Shown here: positions 27,547 through 36,261 of the stretch, in pieces
How the letters are laid out: each line of letters starts with the position of its first letter
Numbering within the stretch: position 1 is the first letter of the stretch
NCBI GenBank assembly: GCA_016183805.1
Contig: JACPDX010000027.1
Span: forward strand, 62,001-126,000
DNA: 64,000 bases
Source of the DNA: Bacteroidota bacterium
GTDB lineage: Bacteria > Bacteroidota > Bacteroidia > Flavobacteriales_E > Vicingaceae
Direction of reading: 5' to 3'
Made by a program: the position numbers and the translations under genes
Notes under the pieces: generated by a model
Told to the model about the DNA's origin: nothing
Seen by the model: only the letters and a program-made list of their open reading frames with translations
Database searches by the model: none

Positions 27547-28339
27547 CACAATAGAAGATGTGAGAAAAAGTGGAGTTGATGCTGTTTTATGTACCATTAT
27601 TCACACCAAAGGCTCAACACCTCGAAAAATAGGTGCAAAAATGTTGGTGTTGGCTGATGGTACGATTAAAGGAACTATTGGGGGCGGAAATTTAGAAAAA
27701 GAAGTTATAAAAAATGCGTTAATTCAATTGAAGAAAAATGAACCAAAACTATTTAAACATGATTTATTACATCAACACAACATGTGTTGTGGCGGAACAG
27801 TAGAAATTTTTATAGAACCCATAGATAAAATGAAACGACTCTACATATTTGGAGCAGGACACACCGGACAAGCATTAGCAAAATATGCTTTGGCAATGGA
27901 TTTTGAAATTTTTGTAATCGACGACAGAAAAGAATACATCGATCAACTAAAAGAGGTGCCAGCAATTAATAAACTGCATGTTGACTATAAAAAAGTATTG
28001 CCAACATTACCCTTTGATGAAAATACGTTTGTGGTGATTTTAACCTATGAACATGAAATTGACAGGGATATTTTATCTTTTTGTATAAAAAAACCACATG
28101 CTTATTTAGGCATGATTGGTAGCCAACGAAAAATTGAAATGACAAAAAAAATGTTTTTAGATGCTGGAATAGCGACCAAAAAACAACTGGAAAAAGTAAA
28201 TATGCCAATAGGAAAAAATATTTTAGCAGAAACCCCGGAAGAAATAGCGATAAGTATTTTGGCAGAATTGATTGAAATGAAGAATTCCTCCACAACCCCT
28301 CTGAAGGAGGAGCTAATTTCCCCTCTAGAGAGGGGATAG
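27533..28339 (+). CDS. XdhC/CoxI family Mo-enzyme maturation protein
   Basis: 268 aa; HTKGSTPRKIGAKMLVLADG, GTIGGGNLE, CGGTVEIFIEP, YIFGAGHTGQALAKYA, YLGMIGSQRK. Confidence 0.9.
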   Translation: MNLYSTIEDVRKSGVDAVLCTIIHTKGSTPRKIGAKMLVLADGTIKGTIGGGNLEKEVIKNALIQLKKNEPKLFKHDLLHQHNMCCGGTVEIFIEPIDKMKRLYIFGAGHTGQALAKYALAMDFEIFVIDDRKEYIDQLKEVPAINKLHVDYKKVLPTLPFDENTFVVILTYEHEIDRDILSFCIKKPHAYLGMIGSQRKIEMTKKMFLDAGIATKKQLEKVNMPIGKNILAETPEEIAISILAELIEMKNSSTTPLKEELISPLERG

Positions 28340-28343
28340 GGGT
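28285..28343. repeat. CCCTCC-type palindromic repeat overlapping the 3' end of the XdhC-like CDS
   Basis: tcctccacaacccctctgaaggaggagctaatttcccctctagagaggggataggggtg. Confidence 0.75.
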
Positions 28344-28400
28344 GTGTTTTAAGTGTTTAAACTCTCAGTGTCCTCAGTGACTCTGCGGTAAAAAAAAATT

Positions 28401-29135
28401 ATGACGAAAAAAGTAGCAATAGTAACAGGAGCAGCTAAGGGAATTGGCAAAGCTATAGCAGAACGAATGATAGCCGAAAACTACATTACCATTTTAGTTG
28501 ATGTAGATGATGAAAATGGAAATATACTTTCCAAGCAATTGGGCGAAAACGCTCATTATTTCAACTGCGACATCAGAAATGAAAATGCTGTTGAAGAATT
28601 GTTTCAATCAGTTATCAAAAAATTCAATCGTTTAGATGCGTTGGTAAACAATGCCGGAATAATAAAAGATAATGTAATTTGGAAAATGCCAACAGAAGAT
28701 TTTGATGCAGTAATCGACATCAATTTAAAAGGTACTTGGCTCATGTGTAAAAATGCAGCCAGTATTATGAAAGAGCAAAAAAATGGTAGAATAGTTAACA
28801 TTGCATCTCGAGCTTGGTTAGGCAATCCCGGACAATCCAATTATTCAGCTTCAAAAGCCGGTGTGGTGGGTTTAACCAGAGTATTAGCATTAGAATTAGG
28901 TAAACATGGTGTTTTGGTAAATGCCATAGCCCCAGGTCTAATTGATACTCCGTTGACCCAAAAATTACCTTTAGATGTACAAGAAAAATTGATTCAAGCG
29001 CAGCCCACCAGAGCAATGGGGAAACCTGAAGACATTGCAAATGCAGTTGCCTTTTTATGCAACGAAAATACCCAATTTATCACCGGACAAACCCTTTATG
29101 TTGATGGTGGAAAAAGTATTGGAGCAGGGATATAG
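28401..29135 (+). CDS. Short-chain dehydrogenase/reductase (FabG-like)
   Basis: 244 aa; AIVTGAAKGIGKAIAERM, LVNNAGI, NYSASKAGVVGLTR, GQTLYVDGG. Confidence 0.92.
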   Translation: MTKKVAIVTGAAKGIGKAIAERMIAENYITILVDVDDENGNILSKQLGENAHYFNCDIRNENAVEELFQSVIKKFNRLDALVNNAGIIKDNVIWKMPTEDFDAVIDINLKGTWLMCKNAASIMKEQKNGRIVNIASRAWLGNPGQSNYSASKAGVVGLTRVLALELGKHGVLVNAIAPGLIDTPLTQKLPLDVQEKLIQAQPTRAMGKPEDIANAVAFLCNENTQFITGQTLYVDGGKSIGAGI

Positions 29136-29171
29136 TCTTAAGTAGAAAGTTTATAAAGCAAAAAGAAAATT

Positions 29172-31973
29172 ATGCAAATCATAAAACTAATCGTAAACGG
29201 AAAAGAACACAACGTAATTGTTGAGCCACATGAAACTTTGGCACATGTTTTACGAGAAAAAATAAATTTAACAGGTACAAAATTAGGTTGCGAACAAGCC
29301 AGTTGCGGAGCTTGTACCGTTTTTGTTGATGGAAAAGTGGTTCAAAGTTGTATTACACCAGCATTGCGTGTAGCAGGAAGCGTTATTACCACCATAGAAG
29401 GTATTGCCGACCAAAACAAACTCCACAAACTCCAAGAAAAATTTGTAGAAAAAGGTGCTATCCAATGTGGCTATTGTACACCAGGTATGATTATGACTTC
29501 CTTAGATTTTTTGGAAGAAAATCCAAGCCCAACTACAGACGAAATTAAAGAAGCTCTATCTGGAAATTTGTGTCGTTGTACAGGTTATGTAAAAATTATT
29601 GAGGCGGTTGAATCTTATGTAAAAGAAGAAAACCATTTGCATCCCCCATTAGGTCACCATCCAAAACATGATGACACAAAATTTAAAATGGTTGGGCAAG
29701 GTCGTCCATACATAGAAGCCACCAAAAAAGTACAAGGAACTGCCGATTATGCGGATGATATTAAAATTAAAAATGCCCTTGTTTGTAAATTTTTACGAAG
29801 CACTCACGCTCATGCAAAAATCAATAACATTGATGTTTCTAAGGCACAAGCCGTTCCTGGCGTAAGAGCCGTAATGACGGGAAAAGAATTACCGATAACT
29901 TTTGGCGTTTTACCCATTTCACAGGATGAAACGGCCATGGCGATTGAAAAAACACGTTACATTGGAGAAATAGTTGCGGCCGTTGCTGCCGATACTGAAG
30001 AAATTGCTCAATATGCATGTTCATTAATTAAAGTGGATTATACACCAATTCGTCCGTTTTTTGATATGCAAGAATGTTGTGAAGATATTGGAACAGACGA
30101 AAAAATTCACCAGTACGGAAAATTCAACAACAACATTCATAAAAAAGCCGAATTACGTTTTGGTGACCAACAAGAAGGCTTGGCTGCTGCCGACCATCGA
30201 CTAAAAGTTGACTTTGATTTTCAAGGAATTAATCATGGTTTTACCGAGCCTCATGCTGCAACAGCTTGGTGGGACGAAAACGGTTTGACGATTATTACCG
30301 CAACACAAGTTCCTCATTATTTACACCGGTTTTTGGCAAAAGTAATGGAAGTTCCCATGAATCGTGTTCGGGTAATTAAACCTTATGTGGGTGGCGGTTT
30401 TGGTGGAAAATCTGACCCTTTTCCACATGAAATGATTGTTGCTCACTTATCACGAATTTTAGGACAACCCGTAAAAGTTCGTTTTACTCGAGAGGAAGTT
30501 TTTCTTTCCAATCATGGTCGACATCCTACCAAATTAACCATAGATATGGGAGTGAGTAACGAAGGAATTATCCAAGCTTTAGATGCTGATGTAATTATTG
30601 ATGGTGGAGCCTACGGAAGTTTTGGAGTGGTAACAACTTATTATAACGGCGTACTTTTGCAAGCCCCATATAAGCTAGATAATTTTGGATTTAGAACTCG
30701 TAGGGTTTACACCAACAAACCTCAATGTGGAGCCATGCGTGGTCATGGAGCAGTGAACTCGCGTTATGCGGTAGAAACCATGATTGACCGTTTTGCTGAA
30801 AAATTAAACATGGATCCGTGTGAACTTCGTTTTAAAAATTTCTTGGATGAAAATACATTAACCGTTGGTCAGTATCGAGTTACTTCTAACGGAAGTACCG
30901 AATCGCTCAAAAAAGTAATGGAACTTTCCGAATGGAAGAACAAATACAAAAAACTACCAAAAGGACACGGAATTGGTGTGGCTTGCGGATTTTTTATCAG
31001 CGGAAGTGCATTGCCCATTCATTGGAACGAATACCCACAATCGGTAGTTCACTTAAAAGTTGATTTAGATGGACGGGTTTTAGTAACCTCCGGAGCCAGT
31101 GATATTGGACAAGGCAGCGATACCATGTTGGCAATTATTGTAGCTGAGGTTTTAGGTTTAAGTTTAGACAATATTTTTGTGGTTGCTGCCGACACAACGC
31201 TTACTCCAATTGATTTGGGAAGTTATTCAAGCCGGGTAACTTTTATGGCTGGAAATGCTGCAAAAATGGCTGCCGAAAAATTAAGGGAGCAAATTTTAGA
31301 AGCTGTTGCAAAACTTCATCAAGTAGATAAATCAGAACTCCATTTTGAAAACGAAAAAGTATTTACCAACGATAGAAAAGTAGATTTAACTTGGGTAGAA
31401 GCCGTAGAAAATGCTACCCGAAAAGTAGGGGCTTTAAACAGTACTGGGGCTTATAATTCGCCAAAATTAGGTGGCGATTTTAAAGGTGCTGGAGCAGGAT
31501 TAAGTCCTTCGTACAGTTTTGGTGCGGTAATTACCGAAGTAAAAGTGGATTTAGAAAGTGGTCATGTAAAAGTAATTGACATTTGGGGTGCTCACGATGC
31601 AGGAAAAGCGATTAACCCGTTAGCTGTGGAAGGACAATTGGAAGGTTCGTGGCACATGGGAATGGGACAAGCTTTAAGTGAACAAATGAAATACCACAAT
31701 GGATTGTTGGTAAACAGCAATTTGGTGGATTACAAAATCCCGACTAGTAAAGACACACCGCCAATTCATACCAACATTATTGAAACCATTGACCCTGAAG
31801 GGCCTTTTGGAGCAAAAGAATGTGGAGAAGGAGCTATACATCCGGTAATTCCTGCAATAGCCAATGCTGTTTTTGATGCGGTGGGTGTACGTTTAACCTC
31901 GTTACCAATAAATTCGGAAGAAGTGTTGAAAGCAATGAAATCAATGAAGCAATTTGAAAATTTGAAAATGTAA
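29172..31973 (+). CDS. Xanthine dehydrogenase family: fused 2x[2Fe-2S] subunit + molybdopterin subunit, 4-hydroxybenzoyl-CoA reductase HcrC-HcrA-like
   Basis: 933 aa; GCEQASCGACTVFVDG, CGYCTPGM, NLCRCTGYVKI; then VGGGFGGKSD, GAMRGHG, GPFGAKECGEGAIHPVIPAIANAV. Confidence 0.9.
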   Translation: MQIIKLIVNGKEHNVIVEPHETLAHVLREKINLTGTKLGCEQASCGACTVFVDGKVVQSCITPALRVAGSVITTIEGIADQNKLHKLQEKFVEKGAIQCGYCTPGMIMTSLDFLEENPSPTTDEIKEALSGNLCRCTGYVKIIEAVESYVKEENHLHPPLGHHPKHDDTKFKMVGQGRPYIEATKKVQGTADYADDIKIKNALVCKFLRSTHAHAKINNIDVSKAQAVPGVRAVMTGKELPITFGVLPISQDETAMAIEKTRYIGEIVAAVAADTEEIAQYACSLIKVDYTPIRPFFDMQECCEDIGTDEKIHQYGKFNNNIHKKAELRFGDQQEGLAAADHRLKVDFDFQGINHGFTEPHAATAWWDENGLTIITATQVPHYLHRFLAKVMEVPMNRVRVIKPYVGGGFGGKSDPFPHEMIVAHLSRILGQPVKVRFTREEVFLSNHGRHPTKLTIDMGVSNEGIIQALDADVIIDGGAYGSFGVVTTYYNGVLLQAPYKLDNFGFRTRRVYTNKPQCGAMRGHGAVNSRYAVETMIDRFAEKLNMDPCELRFKNFLDENTLTVGQYRVTSNGSTESLKKVMELSEWKNKYKKLPKGHGIGVACGFFISGSALPIHWNEYPQSVVHLKVDLDGRVLVTSGASDIGQGSDTMLAIIVAEVLGLSLDNIFVVAADTTLTPIDLGSYSSRVTFMAGNAAKMAAEKLREQILEAVAKLHQVDKSELHFENEKVFTNDRKVDLTWVEAVENATRKVGALNSTGAYNSPKLGGDFKGAGAGLSPSYSFGAVITEVKVDLESGHVKVIDIWGAHDAGKAINPLAVEGQLEGSWHMGMGQALSEQMKYHNGLLVNSNLVDYKIPTSKDTPPIHTNIIETIDPEGPFGAKECGEGAIHPVIPAIANAVFDAVGVRLTSLPINSEEVLKAMKSMKQFENLKM

Positions 31974-32052
31974 CCTTCTCCCCTTGAGGGGAGATTAAGA
32001 GGGGTGATTGATAGTGTGACATCACCCTCCCAGCCTCCCTCAAGGGAGGAGT
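31974..32052. repeat. CCCTCC-type intergenic repeat, two hairpins
   Basis: ccttctccccttgaggggagattaagagggg ... caccctcccagcctccctcaagggagga. Confidence 0.75.
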
Positions 32053-32064
32053 AAAAAAATAAGT

Positions 32065-33003
32065 ATGATAGCAGAAAAAAAATACATCCTCGCAACAACC
32101 GTTCAAGAAGCCATTGAACAAGCAGTTGCCAACAAAGAAAACTTTAAATATTTAGCTGGTGGAACCGATGTAATGGTAAATAAATTTCAAGGAAACGAAA
32201 CATCAGGTTGTTTAATCGACATTACCAAAATAACTGAATTGAAAGGCATAGCTAAACAAGGTGACTTTTTACGAATTGGAGCATTAGAAATTTTGGAAGA
32301 ACTAAAATTCAATTCAATAATCAAAGATGAGTTTTCGATGTTAATTGAAGCTGCACTTTCAGTAGGCTCACCTTTAATTAGAAAAACTGCAACCATCGGT
32401 GGAAACGTATTGTGTGAAAACCGTTGTCTGTTCTACAACCAATCGGAATGGTGGAGAGAATCTATCGGTTATTGTTTAAAATGCGATGGCGATATTTGTA
32501 TTGCAACTGGTGGAAAAAATGCTTGTTTTTCGGAATTGGTTTCTGATACAGCTCCTGCTTTAATAGCTATGGACGCTGAAATTGAATACGTTGACGAAAA
32601 AGGAACGCACCGACAGAAATTGGAAAAAATCTATACTGGCGATGGTGTAAAGCCAAGAAATATTCCGAAAAATGCTATTGTTACTTCATTATTTCTTCCT
32701 TTAAACAGAGGTTTTAAAACAGCATTTTTTAAACTCAGAGAACGAGAAAGTTTAGAATTTACTTCATTAACTTCAGCAGTAACAGTAGATAAAAAATGTA
32801 AACTAAAAATTGCTCTTTCGGGCGTTGACCCAAAACCTGTTGTAATTGAAGGAAAAATAGAAGACGATAAAGACCTATTAATTAAAAAAGCTATAAAAGC
32901 ATCTCGTGCTGTGGATAACGACATGTATTCGAGAAAATATCGCAGAGAAATGATAAGTGTATATTTACAAAAAAGTTTTAGTATTCTAAATCCACCGAAG
33001 TAG
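32065..33003 (+). CDS. FAD-binding subunit of Mo-hydroxylase, 4-hydroxybenzoyl-CoA reductase beta (HcrB)-like with extra 4Fe-4S loop
   Basis: 312 aa; KYLAGGTDVMV, RKTATIGGNVL, then CLFYNQSEWWRESIGYCLKCDGDICIATGGKNAC Cys-rich loop. Confidence 0.87.
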   Translation: MIAEKKYILATTVQEAIEQAVANKENFKYLAGGTDVMVNKFQGNETSGCLIDITKITELKGIAKQGDFLRIGALEILEELKFNSIIKDEFSMLIEAALSVGSPLIRKTATIGGNVLCENRCLFYNQSEWWRESIGYCLKCDGDICIATGGKNACFSELVSDTAPALIAMDAEIEYVDEKGTHRQKLEKIYTGDGVKPRNIPKNAIVTSLFLPLNRGFKTAFFKLRERESLEFTSLTSAVTVDKKCKLKIALSGVDPKPVVIEGKIEDDKDLLIKKAIKASRAVDNDMYSRKYRREMISVYLQKSFSILNPPK

Positions 33004-33080
33004 GACTTGGTACAACCAAAAAAGAATACAACAAAACTTTTAATTACGTACATATTATTAACAATTATAACAATAACATA

Positions 33081-35447
33081 ATGAAAAAAAATATCTTTTT
33101 ACTAATTTGCACAGTTCTAGCAGTTTTAAACATAACTGCTCAAAATTTTAGTTGGGCAAAAAATATGGGAGGCACATCCAATGATGAAGGAAAATCCATC
33201 ACTACTGATGCTGCTGGAAATGTTTATACCACGGGATATTTTACTGGAACAGCAGATTTTGATCCGGGAGCAGGAGTATTTAATTTAACTTCGGCAGGTA
33301 GTCAAGATATTTTTGTTTCAAAACTCGATGCTGCGGGTAATTTTATGTGGGCAAAAAAAATGGGAGGAACTTCCATTGATATTGGATATTCCATCACTAC
33401 CGATACCTCTGGCAATGTTTATACCACGGGATATTTTCAAGGAACAGCAGATTTTAATCCGGGAGCAGGAGTATTTAATTTAACTTCGGCAGGAGGTGCT
33501 GATATTTTTGTTTCAAAACTCGATGCTGCAGGTAATTTTATGTGGGCAATAAAAATGGGAGGAACTTCAGAAGATGTTGGATTGCCCATCACTACCGATG
33601 CTGCGGGAAATGTTTATACCACAGGATATTTTCAAGGAACAGCAGATTTTGATCCAGGTGCAGGAGTATTTAATTTAACTTCGGCAGGGGGGAACGATAT
33701 TTTTGTTTCAAAACTTGATGCTGCCGGTAATTTTATGTGGGCAATAAAAATGGGAAGCACATCTAGTGATGTTGGATTGTCCATCACTACCGATGCTGCG
33801 GGAAATGTTTACACCACGGGATATTTTACTGGAACAGCAGATTTTGATCCGGGAGCAGGAATCTTTAGTTTAACTTCAGCTGGTGATGATATTTTTATTT
33901 CAAAACTCGATGCTGCGGGAAATTTTATGTGGGCAATAAAAATGGGAAGCACATCCAGTGATTATGGATATTCCATCACTACCGATGCCTCTAGCAATGT
34001 ATATACCACGGGATATTTTACTGGAACAGCAGATTTTGATCCGGGAGCAGGAGTATTTAATTTAACTTCGGCAGGTAGTCAAGATATTTTTGTTTCAAAA
34101 CTCGATGCTGCGGGAAATTTTATGTGGGCAATAAAAATGGGAAGCACATTAGCTGATCATGGACGATCCATCACTACCGATGCTGCGGGAAATGTTTATA
34201 CCACGGGATATTTTACTGGAACAGCAGATTTTAATCCGGGAGCAGGAGGATTTAATTTAACTTCGGCAGGAAGTGCTGATATTTTTATTTCAAAACTTGA
34301 TGCTGCGGGCAATTTTATGTGGGCAATAAAAATGGGAGGCGCATCCAATGATTATGGACAATTCATCACTACCGATGCTGCGGGAAATGTTTATACCACG
34401 GGATATTTTATGGGAACAGTAGATTTTGATCCAGGTGCAGGAGGATTTAATTTAGCTTCGGCAGGAGGTACTGATATTTTTGTGCTGAAATTAGGAGTAT
34501 CTTGTACGCCTACATCAAGCACCATTAACCCTGTCGCTTGTAATACATATACTTCACCAAGTGGTAATTATACATGGACAACAAGTGGCGCATATACCGA
34601 TACCATTCTAAATACCGGGGGTTGCGATAGTGTAATGACCATTAACTTAACCATAAACAATTCAGCAACAGGCACAGACACCCGAACTGAATGTAACACT
34701 TTAATGTGGATAGATGGCAACACCTATACCACCAACAACAACGTTGCTACATTCAACATCATTGGCGGAGCAGCCAATGGTTGCGATAGCTTGGTAAGTT
34801 TAGACTTAACCATTATTCCATCAGCAACTGGTACAGACACTAGAACAGAATGTAACACTTTAACGTGGATAGATGGAAACACCTACACCACCAGCAACAA
34901 CACCGTTACATTTAACATCGTTAACGGTGCAGCCAACGGTTGCGATAGCTTGGTAAGTTTAGATTTAACTATTAACACAGTAGATACTTCTGTTACTAAT
35001 ACTGATCCTATGCTAACTGCAAATGCTGTTGGAGCTAATTATAAATGGTTAGATTGCAACAACAGTTATGCAATAATCAGTGGAGAAATCGCACAAGTAT
35101 TTACAGCAACAAGTAATGGAAATTATGCAGTTGAAGTTACCCAAAATGGTTGTACCGATACTTCTGCTTGTTATCAGGTGGTAACGGTTGGAATAGCTGA
35201 CGCAAGTGCTTTTGCAAACATCAGTTTGTATCCAAATCCTACAACTGGATTAATTACCATTAATTTCGATAATAATAACATTATTGGCGTAAGAGTGGTT
35301 GATGTAATTGGTAAAGAAATTACTTATAAAAACACCAGTAATCAATCTCAAATCAACCTAGAAATTAAAGGAGAAAAAGGATTGTATTTTGTTGAAGTTA
35401 TTGATGTATCAAACAGCAAAATGATTTATAAAATTGTAAAAAATTAA
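33081..35447 (+). CDS. Secreted SBBP-type beta-propeller repeat protein with T9SS type A sorting domain
   Basis: 788 aa; signal peptide; 7 repeats of ATxDAAGNVYTTGYFxGTADFDPGAGVFNLTSAG...; C-terminal ISLYPNPTTGLITIN...KGLYFVEV...KIVKN. Confidence 0.9.
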   Translation: MKKNIFLLICTVLAVLNITAQNFSWAKNMGGTSNDEGKSITTDAAGNVYTTGYFTGTADFDPGAGVFNLTSAGSQDIFVSKLDAAGNFMWAKKMGGTSIDIGYSITTDTSGNVYTTGYFQGTADFNPGAGVFNLTSAGGADIFVSKLDAAGNFMWAIKMGGTSEDVGLPITTDAAGNVYTTGYFQGTADFDPGAGVFNLTSAGGNDIFVSKLDAAGNFMWAIKMGSTSSDVGLSITTDAAGNVYTTGYFTGTADFDPGAGIFSLTSAGDDIFISKLDAAGNFMWAIKMGSTSSDYGYSITTDASSNVYTTGYFTGTADFDPGAGVFNLTSAGSQDIFVSKLDAAGNFMWAIKMGSTLADHGRSITTDAAGNVYTTGYFTGTADFNPGAGGFNLTSAGSADIFISKLDAAGNFMWAIKMGGASNDYGQFITTDAAGNVYTTGYFMGTVDFDPGAGGFNLASAGGTDIFVLKLGVSCTPTSSTINPVACNTYTSPSGNYTWTTSGAYTDTILNTGGCDSVMTINLTINNSATGTDTRTECNTLMWIDGNTYTTNNNVATFNIIGGAANGCDSLVSLDLTIIPSATGTDTRTECNTLTWIDGNTYTTSNNTVTFNIVNGAANGCDSLVSLDLTINTVDTSVTNTDPMLTANAVGANYKWLDCNNSYAIISGEIAQVFTATSNGNYAVEVTQNGCTDTSACYQVVTVGIADASAFANISLYPNPTTGLITINFDNNNIIGVRVVDVIGKEITYKNTSNQSQINLEIKGEKGLYFVEVIDVSNSKMIYKIVKN
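33219..34490 (+). repeat. Tandem intragenic repeat, period about 195 bp, 7 copies
   Basis: aatgtttataccacgggatatttt recurs at about 33219, 33414, 33609, 33804, 33996, 34191, 34386. Confidence 0.88.
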
Positions 35448-35465
35448 CTTTAAAAAGACAAAATT

Positions 35466-35504
35466 AAAAAAAAGCCGCCTCAAGTTTTAGGTGGCTTTTT
35501 TTGT
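35466..35504 (+). terminator. Rho-independent-type terminator
   Basis: aaaaaagccgcct-caagtttt-aggtggctttttttg hairpin with T tract after the SBBP gene. Confidence 0.85.
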
Positions 35505-35519
35505 TATCACAATTTCTAA

Positions 35520-35594
35520 CATTATTCTCGAAAATATAGAAGAGAAATGATAGCTGTTTATTTGGATAGAAGTTTTAATATGTTGAATAAATAA
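35520..35594 (+). pseudogene. Remnant of the C-terminus of a second HcrB/CoxM-like FAD subunit
   Basis: In-frame HYSRKYRREMIAVYLDRSFNMLNK* versus intact HcrB-like C-terminus MYSRKYRREMISVYLQKSFSILNPPK*; upstream in-frame stop TAA. Confidence 0.75.
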
Positions 35595-35606
35595 TAAAGG
35601 ACACTA

Positions 35607-35637
35607 TTGTCTTTTATTAATTATATTCCTAACTTTG
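35607..35637 (+). promoter_or_regulatory. Bacteroidota-type promoter (TTG-N20-TAACTTTG)
   Basis: ttg at 35607-35609 and taactttg at 35630-35637, just upstream of the hemerythrin-like CDS. Confidence 0.55.
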
Positions 35638-35660
35638 TAGTGAATTAAAAACGCTAAACA

Positions 35661-36146
35661 ATGGAAAACAACCCAATAAAAGTAATGTACGGCGAACACG
35701 AAATTATCGTAAAAGCAGAAAAAATAATTGAAAATTTGGAAAACACTTGGGAAAATAACCCCGAGGAATATGCCGATAAAGTAAAAAAATTAGTTGAATT
35801 TTTTCGCGAATATGCCGATGGCTACCATCACCGAAAAGAAGAAGAAGTATTATTTCCTGCAATAAAAGACCACCCTGATTTTGTGTTGCAAGAAATTATT
35901 GATGAATTTATGGAACATCACGAAGGGTTTAGAGAATTTGCCTGTGAAATTATTGAATTTAACAATGAAGGCGATTATGCAAAAGCTCACAAAGTGCTAA
36001 AACAATACATCAACGATTTGCTCGACCACATTGCAGCCGAAAATGAAGAATTGTTTGTACTTGCCGACAACCTTTTTTCCGACAACGAAAAAGAGACCAT
36101 CTATTTTAAATTTATGGATATCGATATGGCTGCAATGTTGGTGTAA
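35661..36146 (+). CDS. Hemerythrin HHE-domain protein
   Basis: 161 aa; MYGEHEIIVKAEKII, DGYHHRKEEEVLFPAI, MEHHEGF, DHIAAENEELF. Confidence 0.88.
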   Translation: MENNPIKVMYGEHEIIVKAEKIIENLENTWENNPEEYADKVKKLVEFFREYADGYHHRKEEEVLFPAIKDHPDFVLQEIIDEFMEHHEGFREFACEIIEFNNEGDYAKAHKVLKQYINDLLDHIAAENEELFVLADNLFSDNEKETIYFKFMDIDMAAMLV

Positions 36147-36212
36147 TAGAAATGTCGCAAGATGTTCCGAAATTCAAAAAATAGAAGGTCAAAAACGATT
36201 GTTGGATTGGGA

Positions 36213-36242
36213 TTGAATTCCTAAATCATTTCATTAGCTTTG
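36213..36242 (+). promoter_or_regulatory. Bacteroidota-type promoter (TTG-N19-TAGCTTTG)
   Basis: ttg at 36213-36215 and tagctttg at 36235-36242. Confidence 0.5.
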
Positions 36243-36261
36243 TATTTTTAAATTTATAAAA

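Noticed and set aside
31766-32121. Minus-strand ORFs around the hcr gene junction
   Set aside because: Overlap conserved HcrA-like C-terminus and CCCTCC repeats; translations are repeat-derived (e.g. PPLREAGRV).
33219-34490. Regular repeats resembling a CRISPR or satellite array
   Set aside because: Period is 195 bp, repeats are in-frame coding units of an SBBP protein, with no short repeat/spacer alternation.
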